Assembly (NCBI GenBank): GCA_003427395.1
Contig: BFEA01000671.1
Coordinates: forward strand, 691,965-732,996
Length of the DNA: 41,032 bases
DNA from: Chara braunii
Lineage: Eukaryota; Streptophyta; Charophyceae; Charales; Characeae
Reading direction: 5' to 3'
Below, in pieces: positions 30,555 to 39,600 of the stretch (position 1 is the first letter of the stretch; each line of letters opens with the position of its first letter). The position numbers were made by a program, and so were the translations under genes. The notes beneath the pieces are model-generated. The model did not search any database and was not told the origin of the DNA. It saw only the letters and a list, made by a program, of their open reading frames with translations.

Positions 30555-31958
30555 ATGAATCGGGTGAGGGCCTTGACAACCATTCGGCATCTGAGAGTGT
30601 CGCTTATCCAAGCAGGAGGATTACCATGGGCTCGATACCCTTGTCACGTCGACGCCGTGTCGAATGATGCACCCCCCCCAAGAAGACATGGGGGGGGCGG
30701 AAAAGCACAAAGGGGTCAAAGCCGATGGCAGTCGTCAGCATCTCGAATTGCGACGGCGAGGCTGCCGGCAGTGGCCGTGGATGCTCTGGCATCCATGGTC
30801 GAGGATGATGCAAGCCTGGATCCCTTTGCGCTAGTTGCAGACGAGTTGGACCTGCTGGCAAATCGTATGCGCTCGATGGTGAGAGCGGAAGTTCCGAAAT
30901 TGGCGACAGCGGCTGAGTATTTCTTTAGGCTCGGCGCTGAGGGGAAACGGTTCCGCCCGACGGTGCTCTTGCTTATGGCTTCGTCACTTAGCAGTGTGGA
31001 GCCATTTGCGTGTCCAGGCACGTCGTGCACAGGAAGAGATTTGTCGGCGCTTGGTACGTCCTCTTCTTCTATGCCATCCTCCCCATCATCACCTCCGTGG
31101 TCATCGTCGTCGTCATTATCATCTTTATCATCCGATTCCTCTTCTTCTCCTATCGCTGACGAGAGACGAAGTAGGCAGCAAAGACTCGCAGAGATCACAG
31201 AGATGATCCACGTGGCAAGTCTTTTGCACGACGACGTTCTTGACCATGCGAGCACGAGAAGGGGTGTGGGCTCCCTGAACTACGTGATGGGCAACAAACT
31301 GGCCGTCTTGGCCGGCGATTTCCTCCTTGCACGTGCCTCCTCGGCATTAGCGTCTCTGAGGAACGTGGAGGTGATCGAATTGTTGTCCCAAGTTCTAGAG
31401 CACCTTGTAACTGGGGAGACGATGCAGATGACTGCCGACTCGCGAGAGTGTAGCAGCATGGACAACTACATGAAGAAAACGTTTTTCAAAACGGCGTCCT
31501 TGATCGCCAACAGCTGCAAGGCGATCGCGATTTTAGGTGAACAGCCGGCTCCCGTCGCAGCGCTTGCCTACGAGTATGGGCGCCACCTCGGGCTCGCCTT
31601 CCAGGTAGTCGATGATGTGTTGGACTTCACGGGCTCGAGCATGACGCTTGGAAAGCCAGCACTCAACGATCTCAGTCAGGGTATTGCAACGGCGCCTGTG
31701 TTGTTCGCAGCGGAGGAATTTACTGGTATGTATGATCTAATCTGGAGGAAGTTCAAGCGAGAAGGAGATGTGGAGCAGGCGCTCAAATGGGTTCAACAGA
31801 GCAATGGCATCGAGAGGGCAAAACAGTTAGCATTGCAGCATTCGTTAGCGGCTATTGCTGCTCTTGAACAGCTGCCGCAGTCGGACGTAGAGCATGTCTT
31901 GATATCAAGACGAGCTTTGTCCATGCTGGCTCGGCATGTGTTAACAAGGTCCAAGTAG
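30555..31958 (+). CDS. SPS3: SPS3-like long-chain (solanesyl-type) polyprenyl diphosphate synthase
   Basis: A 467-residue trans-prenyltransferase that elongates allylic diphosphates with isopentenyl diphosphate to make the side chain of ubiquinone or plastoquinone. Visible motifs: GKRFRP (130-135); first Asp-rich motif DDVLD (226-230) in HDDVLDHASTRRG; GDFLLARA (254-261); GETMQM (287-292); FKTASLI (311-317); second Asp-rich motif DDVLD (353-357) in FQVVDDVLDF; GKP near 366. Ala221 and Leu222-224 region before the first motif lacks the bulky aromatic residue of short-chain synthases, which fits a long product. The first in-frame ATG (30,555) gives an Arg-rich, acid-poor N-terminus (MNRVRALTTIRHLRVSL) that looks like a mitochondrial or plastid transit peptide. 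Odd points: no introns, and a Ser-rich insert at about 164-200 that makes it longer than the roughly 420-residue Arabidopsis enzyme. Catalytic motifs are intact. Orthology to SPS3 is inferred from overall similarity. Confidence 0.93.
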   Translation: MNRVRALTTIRHLRVSLIQAGGLPWARYPCHVDAVSNDAPPPRRHGGGGKAQRGQSRWQSSASRIATARLPAVAVDALASMVEDDASLDPFALVADELDLLANRMRSMVRAEVPKLATAAEYFFRLGAEGKRFRPTVLLLMASSLSSVEPFACPGTSCTGRDLSALGTSSSSMPSSPSSPPWSSSSSLSSLSSDSSSSPIADERRSRQQRLAEITEMIHVASLLHDDVLDHASTRRGVGSLNYVMGNKLAVLAGDFLLARASSALASLRNVEVIELLSQVLEHLVTGETMQMTADSRECSSMDNYMKKTFFKTASLIANSCKAIAILGEQPAPVAALAYEYGRHLGLAFQVVDDVLDFTGSSMTLGKPALNDLSQGIATAPVLFAAEEFTGMYDLIWRKFKREGDVEQALKWVQQSNGIERAKQLALQHSLAAIAALEQLPQSDVEHVLISRRALSMLARHVLTRSK

Positions 31959-32325
31959 TTTTTCGCTCGCTTGCCAACGGCAACATGCATGCATGCATGC
32001 ATGCATGGTTAAGAGGTGGGGAGGGAGGCTGCTGGGGATGATGTATGTATGGAATTGCGGCGGGCCTCCTGTTGTTTTAAAAAAGGGCGACGATGAATCC
32101 AGTTGGGAAGCAGGGGACTCGGTCGGCCACTTGCTGTCTATCAAGACGAGCTTTATCCATGCTGGCTCGGCAAGGTCCAAGTAGTTTTTCTTGCCCTTGT
32201 GAAGGGCAACATGCATGCATCATGGTTAAGAGGTGGGGAAGGAGGCTGGGGATGATGTATGTATGGAATTGCGGCGGGCCTCCTGTTGTTTTAAAAAAGG
32301 GCGCGGATGAATCCGATTCGGAAAC
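31904..32325 (+). repeat. Tandem duplication of synthase 3' end and 3' UTR
   Basis: 31,904-32,112 (last 17 codons, stop, 3' UTR) is repeated at 32,140-32,325, displaced 236 bp. The second copy has lost about 10 bp in the coding part (after GGCTCGGCA), so its C-terminal frame is shifted, and has a shorter ATGC repeat. Both share ATGATGTATGTATGGAATTG and TTTTAAAAAAGGGCG. Confidence 0.9.
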
Positions 32326-33200
32326 GCAGGATCCGCCCGGACTTGCTTTGCGCTGATGCCTCTCTGCTCTTTTGTCCTGTTAGTGCGATATAAGCCATCC
32401 GGTGGCGTCTGACAATGGTGGTGGCTTGTGCAACAAACTGGAGGCTCAATGCTGGGGGAAAGCAGGATCACAAATTGCAGGTCTGGCTCTCGTATTGTTC
32501 ATCCATCCCTGTTTCACTCACTCTCTGCTGGTGCCGTCTGTGTTGCCCTGTGATCGCCGCCTTCTGCTTCCGGGCGGACATGTTTCCAACTTCGTCTTCT
32601 CTTCCTTCTTCACGTGTGTCTTGCAAATTACAAGTGGTCTGTGTTGCCCTGTGATCGCCTCCTTCTGCGTTGGGGCGGACATGTTTCAATTCAACTTCGC
32701 CGTCTTCTTTTCCTTCTTCCTGTGTCTTAGAAAGTACAAGTGGACATTTTTTTCTGAATGCTGTTTGGTTATGGGTTTGGTAGCACGAGGCATAGATTGC
32801 CATTCTTTGAGGGAAATCCTGCCTGCTGTAGAAGGGGATGCATTGTTTTCCGTGGAGTCCGGGAAAATTATGGAGCTGCTGCTAGTGATGAGCCTCTGTA
32901 AGGAAATTGTGGAGAGGCGAACAGAAAAGAAAAGTGTGCGCAATACACAATCTGCGGCATACACCGGGACAGATGTGCTGCCTATTGCTTGCTACCAAGC
33001 GTAGATTGTCATTCTTTGAGGGAAATCCTGCCTGCTGTAGAAGGGGGTGCACTGTTTTCCGTGGAGTCCGGGAAAATTATGGAGCTGCTGCTAGTGATGA
33101 GCTTCTGTAAGGAAATTGTGGAGAGGCGAACAGAAAAGAAAAGTGTGCGCAATACACAATCTGCGGCATACACCGGGACAGCTGTGCTGCCTATTGCGTA
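32326..33200 (+). repeat. Two further tandem duplications downstream of the synthase
   Basis: A 100-bp unit (GTGTTGCCCTGTGATCGCC..., GGGCGGACATGTTTC) occurs at about 32,540 and 32,641. A 209-bp unit occurs at 32,791-32,999 and 33,000-33,198 (ATTCTTTGAGGGAAATCCTG through CGGCATACACCGGGACAG), about 96% identical by eye. Open frames crossing these units have no domain. They may be extended 3' UTR or intergenic DNA. Confidence 0.8.
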
Positions 33201-33323
33201 GTCTGTCCAGGTACAGCAGAGGCTTGCATGCAGGTTGCATTTCGGCGAGGACTTTTCCAAGGTAAGTCTTCTTTTTCCATTTGGAGAAGTAATGTGCACT
33301 GTGCTAACAGGAAAAGATGAATT
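33201..33323. repeat. Member 1 of a degenerate repeat family
   Basis: TCCAGGTACAGC, AGAGGCTTGCATGCAGGTTG, TTTTCCAAGGT and CTAACAGGAA occur here and, in the same order but diverged, near 33,760-33,860 and 34,595-34,660. Confidence 0.5.
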
Positions 33324-33415
33324 GGACATTCGTTAAAATTGGAGCGGTACACACAAAATTCGCATGGGCCTTGTGCAAGGAAGCATGACACGCACACTTT
33401 GAGAAATGGTCCGCA
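33324..33415 (+). pseudogene. U6: Degenerate U6 snRNA pseudogene
   Basis: GGACATTCGTTAAAATTGG, then CACACAA in place of the ACAGAGA box, CGCATGGGCC in place of AGCATGGCCC, GTGCAAGG, CATGACACGCAC and GAGAAATGGTCC in the U6 order. Both catalytic elements (ACAGAGA and AGC) are mutated and a 2-bp insertion sits in the internal stem-loop, so it cannot be functional. Full-length at the 3' side, unlike the 21.8 kb copy; no T-run terminator directly follows. Confidence 0.8.
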
Positions 33416-33910
33416 TATAGAAAAAAGAGGGGAAAAAAAGAAAAAAGACGAATTGGAGAGGTGAGGAGAGCGCTGGACGGGACTAAGGATTTGGGGGTTG
33501 AGAGGTGAAGTCCATATGCCAAGCATAGGCCTAAATAACTTCGGCTTAGAGTATACCCACCCCTGGTAAGAGTAAAAATCGAAAATTCTACAACGTATCA
33601 CATCCGAATATGTCTAATTTTGTTCCCACCCACCGACCACTGGGAAAGGAGTAAGTGTGTCCCTTTTTTTTTGGAAAAAATAAATGTTTACGCTATATTG
33701 GCAGAACTGCCATGGGAATGCACCTGGACAGCTCTGCCACTCGTTAAATAATCCACAGAAAGACGGACAGGAGAGGCTTTTACAAGTTTTGTCCTCTTGG
33801 TGTGAACTCTTACACGGTTTTTCCTTTTGGAGATGACGCTTGTCGCCCTAACAGGAAGATAAATTGGCAAATTCAACATTGTATCACACTTTAATATCTG
33901 TGTTCCTTCC

Positions 33911-33944
<34 letters not shown>

Positions 33945-34950
33945 TTCTTTCCCTAGGTGGGAAGGAGAATGTATTTTTGGTTGGAGAAAAATGGACGTCT
34001 ATGTCTATGTCTATGTTGTGGTCTTTCAGGGGAATACACCCCACCAAAGCAGCTAGCTTGATGGATTAATTTTAGGGGTAACTTGGGCGCAGTCATGAAA
34101 ACAGTTTGAAAATGCACTTCAGGCAATCCCGTGAGCACAACACACCCCTACGTGACCACCCCCATGCGACCCCACCGGACCCGAAACTTAGGTTATATAC
34201 ATTCACCATTACCAGCCTTTTTGCCTCGAGTGCATTTTCAAACCCAAACCCTGACTGCGCTGTAGTTTTCTCTTAGTTTTATTATTATTAGGTTCTTGGA
34301 TGGCAATTGGAGCTGTTTTTGTAGGCAAATTAACCCCTAGAGAACCGGGAAAATCTTTACATCTTCCCGAAGGAAGATTGATTGCATGCGATATTTGGAA
34401 TTAAAGCTTCTACTAGTTCCTTTGAAATTTGCTTAAAAGTAGCTCCAGGTGCAGAAGGAAGGACAGAGAAAGTATTTGGTTGGCCTAAAATGGATGTCTG
34501 TGTTGTGAAGTCTGCCATCGGAGTGCATCCCACCCGGGCAGCTCTGCAACCCATTGCGTAATCCATCCAATCTAACACCATCCAACGGCCAACGGACAGC
34601 GGAGGCTTGCAAGTTGCATTTTGGAGGTGGGGACCTTTTCAAGGTTTGTTGTCCTTGGGAGCAGTGATGTTCGTTCGCCCTTGCAAGATGTGAAACGGTG
34701 AAACTTCTTTTTTTTCCCCTTTTCTTAGATATGAACTGGAAAACTCGACATTTGATCAAATTGAAACTTCTGTTTTTTTTTTTTCTTCCTCCTTTGTTAC
34801 ACCACCAGTACACCCGGGGCTGGAGGGCCCTTACTGCGCATCAAGTTTTTCCGAACTGTTGGCGGCGCACTTTCTTTTTTGGCTTTAGCTATTGTGGTCT
34901 GGTAGGCCGAGTCTCCAGAAATTTATATAGGTGACGAGTTGCTTTGTTTT

Positions 34951-34951
<1 letters not shown>
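33416..34951. repeat. Degenerate repeats, poly-C tract; no supported gene
   Basis: Related blocks recur near 33,690-33,860, 33,965-34,055 and 34,465-34,680 (TTTGGTTGG..., AAATGGAYGTCTRTGT, GCACCYSGRCAGCTCTGC, GTAATCCA). A C-run occupies 33,912-33,942. No protein domain was recognised. Confidence 0.45.

Positions 34952-34988
<37 letters not shown>
34952..34988. repeat. 37-bp poly-T tract
   Basis: Uninterrupted T-run; either a minus-strand retroelement tail or part of an intronic pyrimidine tract before the acceptor at 35,051. Confidence 0.6.
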
Positions 34989-34989
<1 letters not shown>

Positions 34990-35051
34990 AAACTATGCTC
35001 TTCTCTCAATTTTTCCTCACACTACCTACCTACCACTACTCCTATCTATAG

Positions 35052-35381
35052 GCATACGGGGAAAGGCTGCGGCCATGTACTGCACAATGAATGTCTATGT
35101 CTGTGTGTCTCTGTCTATGTTGTGATATCTGTCGTTAGCGATGGTGAGTTCCTTTCGACAAATCTTCTATGCTATGGATCCCCTGAAAGCTGGTACCGAT
35201 GATATCTGTCGTTAGCGATGGTGAGTTCCTCTTCTCTGCAGAGGGTGGGTCTTTTTCCCATGAAAGCTGGTACCGATGATTTATGCTGCTGGTTGCAAGA
35301 TGGACGGCTGCTTACACAACCCCTCGCTGGAGCTATATCATGCAAGAGAGGGAAAGTGTCCCTCCTGCAGATATATGATTG
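35052..35381 (+). pseudogene. Possible RING-finger gene fragment in two exons
   Basis: A pyrimidine-rich stretch ends in CTATCTATAG (acceptor at 35,051). The next frame reads GKGCGHVLHNECL, which has the C-x-H-x2-H-x2-C spacing of the middle of a RING-H2 finger, and can end at ATG|GTGAGT (35,143). A second piece from 35,300 (after TTGCAAG) reads REGKCPSCRYMIG, giving the final C-x2-C of a RING, and can end before GTAACC at 35,382. The first C-x2-C pair was not found upstream. Between the two pieces a 77-bp tandem duplication (GATATCTGTCGTTAGCGATG at 35,124 and 35,201) copies the donor site. RING proteins are usually E3 ubiquitin ligases; this could be a fragment of one or coincidence. Confidence 0.35.
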
Positions 35382-36380
35382 GTAACCACTTGCTGCTCAA
35401 CTACAGAGATATGGTGAACTCTCTTGCGCTGGACAAGTCTGCTTTTTTTAGCTCGATAATATATGAATTCATATCATGATAATAAATAACAATGATAATT
35501 TAAAAAAAGGATATTCGTTTTGGCTGATAGACAGCTGGGGCGACTTTCCTCGTCCGGTATTCCAGATTTGGAAATACTAGCTTGTTGAGTTGTACTTGAC
35601 ACGCAAACATCATCTCGCTGGTCCTTCGTCAGCAATTTGTTTCGGCTTCCGCACGCCTGGGGGACAACTCGCTCTTTCAGGAATCGTCGGCGGGCAAGCT
35701 GCTCCATACCAAGAAAGGATTCGTAGCGATTTTTAATTCACTCCCCCAGTCATGGTACTACTGCAGACTCGTGCTCTGCAAATAATCTGTTGAGTGATAA
35801 CGAGGTGGAGGGCTGACTCGGGTAGCAGAAGCTTGGTTAGGGAATAGCCAAGGAACTTTTTTATGATATGCTTTTTCCAGGCCTACGGGGGTCACTTCAC
35901 TGTGCAAATCCTAAAATATCTGGATTCTGGACTGCTTTTCAATCCATGTGCAGTCGGACTGACCTGATGTCTTGAGTGTATCTGGACAATGTCCAATGTC
36001 AGATGCATTTAGAATGTCGTTTGGTGGACGGAGGCCCTATTCCCTTTATCAATTGATCAATGGGCCCTGTATGCCCTGGTGCAGTGCATGCATTGCTGTC
36101 AGGGTCCTTAGTTGGTCATTATACGTGTAGCCGTTGGTAGGTGCACTATGTGGCGTTTGTTTGTTCGGTGTGGATTATCCACTTTATAGCCAAGCCCGTT
36201 ATCAAAATCACCCCTGTTCTTACTTGGACCCCTTTTTCTGTTCAGTGTTGTCTTTTTTGCCTCTGTTGTTTTTCTTCTTATGAGCAACACACCAAGGTGA
36301 CAAATGTGATGCACAAGCAGGTGGATAACTCGGGAGACAAATAGGCGGGCATATGGAGCTTGTCCTACACTTTGCCGATC
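35382..36380. other. Unassigned region
   Basis: No gene, repeat or RNA was recognised. Short open frames on both strands lack motifs. Confidence 0.35.
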
Positions 36381-37640
36381 TTAAAACACCAGTACTTGGC
36401 CCATATATGGGCCGCGGGCCTTCCCCGCTAAAGTGCCGCAGTTTTCGGGGCTCGGGGAAGGCCCGGCAGTGCGATGGAGGAGGACGTGCGTGGGCCCACA
36501 AAAATGGGGCGAATGGACTGTAAGATGTCCTGGCGCTGTGCTATGTGGAAACGTTCGGAGGCTGAAGGCAACGAGGGGGAAAAGAGAAGAAAAGGAAGTG
36601 CAACACGAGAAGGGAAAAAAAAAACAGATTGCTGCTTCTTCCTTTTTTTTTTTTTTTGGGAAGAAAACTGGTTTTTCACGAGTGCCCGCCAGCCCTGTAA
36701 GGTTAGCACCCTTTAGAATGTATCGGGCTGTACTTGTGGGCACAGTGGATGAATCTGAGGGCTTCGCATCTCTTTTGCCCTTTGATTTTTTGTTTTTTTG
36801 TTTTTTTTTGGAAGCAGTATCTCGGCTGTTAGTTTTTCTGCTCCCCGTGAGACACGGGGAGCATTCAATGCTTGCATTCAATGCTTGCCAACGGTTCCAA
36901 GTCCACAGCTTCACTGTGACATAGCACTTTCCAGAATGTATCTGGCTGCACTTCGGTGCAGCAGAGGATGTATTTGAGGGCATTCACGTTCAGAGCTTGG
37001 TACCTCTTCTCCCCTTTTGTTTTTTTTTGTTTTTTTTTGTTTTCTGTTTTTTTTGTTTTCTGTTTTTTTTTCTGTTTTCTGTCTTTTTTGTTTTCTGTTT
37101 GTTTTTGTCTTTTTGGAAGCAGTATCACGGCTGTTTGTGCTTCTGCTCCCCGTGAGAGACGGGGAGCATTCAATGCGTGCCAACCGTTTCAATTCCAGGG
37201 CTTCACTTGACGTAGCACTTTCCAGAATGTATCTGGCTGCACTTCGCTGCAGCAGTGGATGTGTCTCAGGGCAATCCCGTTCAGAGCTTGGTACCTTTTT
37301 TCCCCTTTGTTTTTTTTTTTGTTTTTTTTTTCCTTTTGAAGATTCTCGGCTGTTTGTGCTTCTGCTCCCTGCCAGAGGCGGGGAGCATTCAACGAGATCT
37401 TTCCAGATGGATCTGGATGCACTTCTGCCCAGGCCAATTTCATGTACACGAGTGGAAACAAGAAAACTATAGTCGCTTTACATTCCAGCTGCTGGCAGCT
37501 GGTCCAGAATAAGGGCGGTACCTGTGCCAAGCATCAAATGGCCCATGTTGGTTCCCGCCCTCGGCAGGCTCGGCAAAAATCGGCGTGCAGGGCATATTCA
37601 TGCTTGGCTTCAATAGCTGGGCCAAGTACTGGTGGTTTAA
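36381..37640. mobile_element. 1.26-kb TTAA-bounded transposon with 23-bp terminal inverted repeats
   Basis: The left end 36,381-36,403 and right end 37,618-37,640 are inverted repeats matching at 22 of 23 positions (key parts CACCAGTACTTGGCCCA and TGGGCCAAGTACTGGTG). Both outermost four bases are TTAA, as for elements that duplicate a TTAA target (piggyBac, Kolobok). No transposase is encoded; open frames inside result from T-runs and repeats. The interior holds tandem structured units, listed separately. Superfamily is inferred only from the TTAA. Confidence 0.8.
36700..37400 (+). repeat. Three tandem structured units (220 and 290 bp periods)
   Basis: Units begin near TAGAATGTATC/CCAGAATGTATC (36,714, 36,932 and 37,222). 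Each contains: a first hairpin (GCTGCAC-TTCG-GTGCAGC at 36,945-36,962; GCTGCA/TGCAGC at 37,236-37,253; weak at 36,728-36,745); AGCTTGGTACC in units 2 and 3; a long T-run; CTCGGCTGT/CACGGCTGT; and a second hairpin (GCTCCCCGT/ACGGGGAGC at 36,840-36,862 and 37,145-37,167; GCTCCCTGC/GCGGGGAGC at 37,364-37,386). The third GC hairpin keeps all nine pairs through a T-A to C-G change and a C-G to T-G change. Confidence 0.8.
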
Positions 37641-37780
37641 AACACCAGTTCGCCCGCTGCCAAGTGGGGCCCTTAGCGGTTTACACGGTAAGGCCAGACG
37701 CTTCGGGCCCGGGCTTGTACTGAACACGGAAGGCCATGACAAAAAAAATGCAGTTGGAGGCTTGTGTGCCTTTTGTTATT
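37637..37780. mobile_element. Partial TTAA-family element
   Basis: Starts TTAAAACACCAGTTCGCCCG at the same TTAA (37,637-37,640) that closes the previous element, so two left/right ends are fused head to head (ACTGGTGGTTTAAAACACCA). No matching right end was found before the next element at 37,781. Confidence 0.5.
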
Positions 37781-38902
37781 TTAAACCACCACTTCCCCCG
37801 CCTTGAAAAAAAATGCGGGGACCGGTTTTTCGAATCGGCGTTTCGACTATAGATCGTTCTCCGTTGGTGACTGTCCCTTTTTTTTTTTAATTCAATGTAT
37901 GGCATTGCTTCTTACCCAACGAGCTCCGTTGTGGTGGAAGTTTCATTCTCATTATGCACATTTTGGCGAGTAGTGGAGCGAGGCTCATACTTCTACTTGA
38001 TCGTTTTCAGGCCTCCCTCCACTACTCAATATACATATGAAATGCGAATGAATCTCCCTTAGACAGGGTGCATCTCCAATTTGTTTAATTTTATTTTTTG
38101 TGCAAGTCGTAGTGGACCCACAGGCTTCATCTGGGCCTGTGCCGTCCACGTCCGCATAGGGGCCTGCGCCACTACTCACCCAATATGTGAATCCGAATGA
38201 ATGTGTTCCGCTGGAACATGGATGGGATACACCACCCTATTTTTACGCAAGTGGTGAGTAGTGGACCGAGCGGCTTCGTCTGACACAGGTCCTGCACAGT
38301 CGGCGTCGACATAGGGCCTCGCTCCACTGCTCACCACATGCACAAAAGATAAAATATTGCAGAGTATCTTCCCATGATCTTGCCAGAGATTCATTCTCAT
38401 TTGCACATTTGGTGAGGAGTGGAGCGAGGCCCATGTACAGATGCGTGCACAAAAGACAAAATATGAGTGGAGCGAGGCCCGTGTACGGACGCATGCACAA
38501 AAAACAAAATACGGCAGAGTATTTTTCCATGTTTTCGCCAAAGATTCATTCTCATTTGCACATTTGGTGAGGAGTGGAGCAAGACCCATCTACGGATGGA
38601 TGTGCTGCATTCTCATTTGCATTTGTGGTGAGTGCAGCGAGGCCGATGTACGAACGGTTGTGCTGCATCACGTTTGGAAATCTTGTTGATTTCCATTCGC
38701 GAGCGTAGCTGCTGTCTTGTTGATTTTCATTGGCACACGCAGCCAAAATCTCCACCTTGAAAAACAGTGCACAGTGCAACAGTGCCACCAATCACTGCAT
38801 GTGAGGAAAAAGTCCCACCGCCTCGTCACAAACCTCCCCCAATGAGGGGCCCTGACTCACCAGGAAGGCACCTCTTGGGTATCCGGGGGACTGGTGGTTT
38901 AA
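37781..38902. mobile_element. 1.12-kb TTAA-bounded element
   Basis: The left end TTAAACCACCACTTCCCCCG (37,781-37,800) is the inverse of the right end CGGGGGACTGGTGGTTTAA (38,884-38,902) with one substitution and one indel. Same TTAA rule and same ACCACCA terminus as the preceding element, but a different interior made largely of the MITE-like cluster. Confidence 0.65.
37940..38690. repeat. Cluster of MITE-like repeats
   Basis: About ten copies, in both orientations, of a terminus like GTGGAGCGAGGCCCATGTA or its reverse, with TTCATTCTCATTTGCACATT beside it. Examples: 37,973-37,987, 38,411-38,436, 38,465-38,482 and 38,573-38,592. A clear inverted pair (GTGGTGAGTAGTGGACCGAG with CTCGCTCCACTGCTCACCAC) lies at 38,251-38,337. 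Related to the MITE at 20,768-20,889. Confidence 0.6.
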
Positions 38903-39029
38903 ACCTCCCCTCCCGCAACACCCAGAAACCTGCATCCCTATGAGGTAAGGTCGGATTTTACAAAGGGGGGTTGCCAGAAGGGCGTTGATAGTTCGTCACT
39001 GGCGGGTTCAGCCCCGCAATTAGAAAGCA
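38903..39029. other. Unassigned spacer
   Basis: Nothing recognised. Confidence 0.3.
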
Positions 39030-39310
39030 ACAACTTTGGAGATTTTGTATAAAGAATTTAAAATTTCGAGGATCCGTAGATAAGATTGTGATTTTTTAAT
39101 TAAAAATATATTTTTGAAAAAAAAAACATTTTGAGTGTGAAATATGTGTCGCGTTGATTCGGCGCATTTCAATTTTTGTCACTCTACCAGAAAAAAACAC
39201 TCCGATTTCAATTCGCATTCAAAAGACACTCAACGAAATTGAAAATTAAAGGGCTGGTAGATTTGGGTGTGATATTTTCAAAGAATATATATATATATAT
39301 ATATATATAA
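39030..39310. repeat. AT-rich repeat related to 1560-1990
   Basis: Shares, in order, a TGATTGTGAT/AGATTGTGAT stretch, the TTTTTGTCACTCTACCA block, an ATTCAAAAGACACTC-like segment and a (TA)n run (39,284-39,309) with the left-hand copy. No gene. Confidence 0.5.
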
Positions 39311-39600
39311 TAGGAGTTTTCCCAGGAGGTTTTATCAAAGAAATCAGATTTTTTGTAAAGAGAAAATTCTTCCTTGATAGTTTGAATTTCTTTACTTGCT
39401 TCATAAGCTTTTTTAAGGGCTTTCCGACCTCTCTGAAGCAACCATTGGCATATATATATATATATATATGTTCAGCCTCCTAATGAGTCGGTGAAACTCC
39501 GACGAAACAGTTTGTCACAGCCCCTCGTTTTGTCCTCTTCTCTCTCTCTGCCTACGGTTTACCGGGCAGTTCTATTTGTGACGATATATATATATATATA
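39311..39600 (-). other. Spacer between (TA)n tracts with a short charged open frame
   Basis: Minus-strand frame near 39,310-39,440 gives LQRGRKALKKAYEASKEI, a lysine-rich helix-like segment without a known domain; its ends run into (TA)n. Two more (TA)n tracts lie at 39,451-39,469 and 39,583-39,600. I do not recognise a gene. Confidence 0.3.

Noticed and set aside
32402-33004. 200-codon plus-strand frame after the synthase
   Set aside because: Runs through two tandem duplications with different internal frames and has no recognisable domain; better explained as 3' flank.
36381-36983. 200-codon minus-strand and overlapping plus-strand frames
   Set aside because: Lie inside a non-autonomous transposon, overlap each other on opposite strands and are rich in homopolymer-derived residues.
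39311-39450. Lysine-rich minus-strand peptide as a gene
   Set aside because: Short, bounded by (TA)n tracts, no domain; cannot be told from chance.
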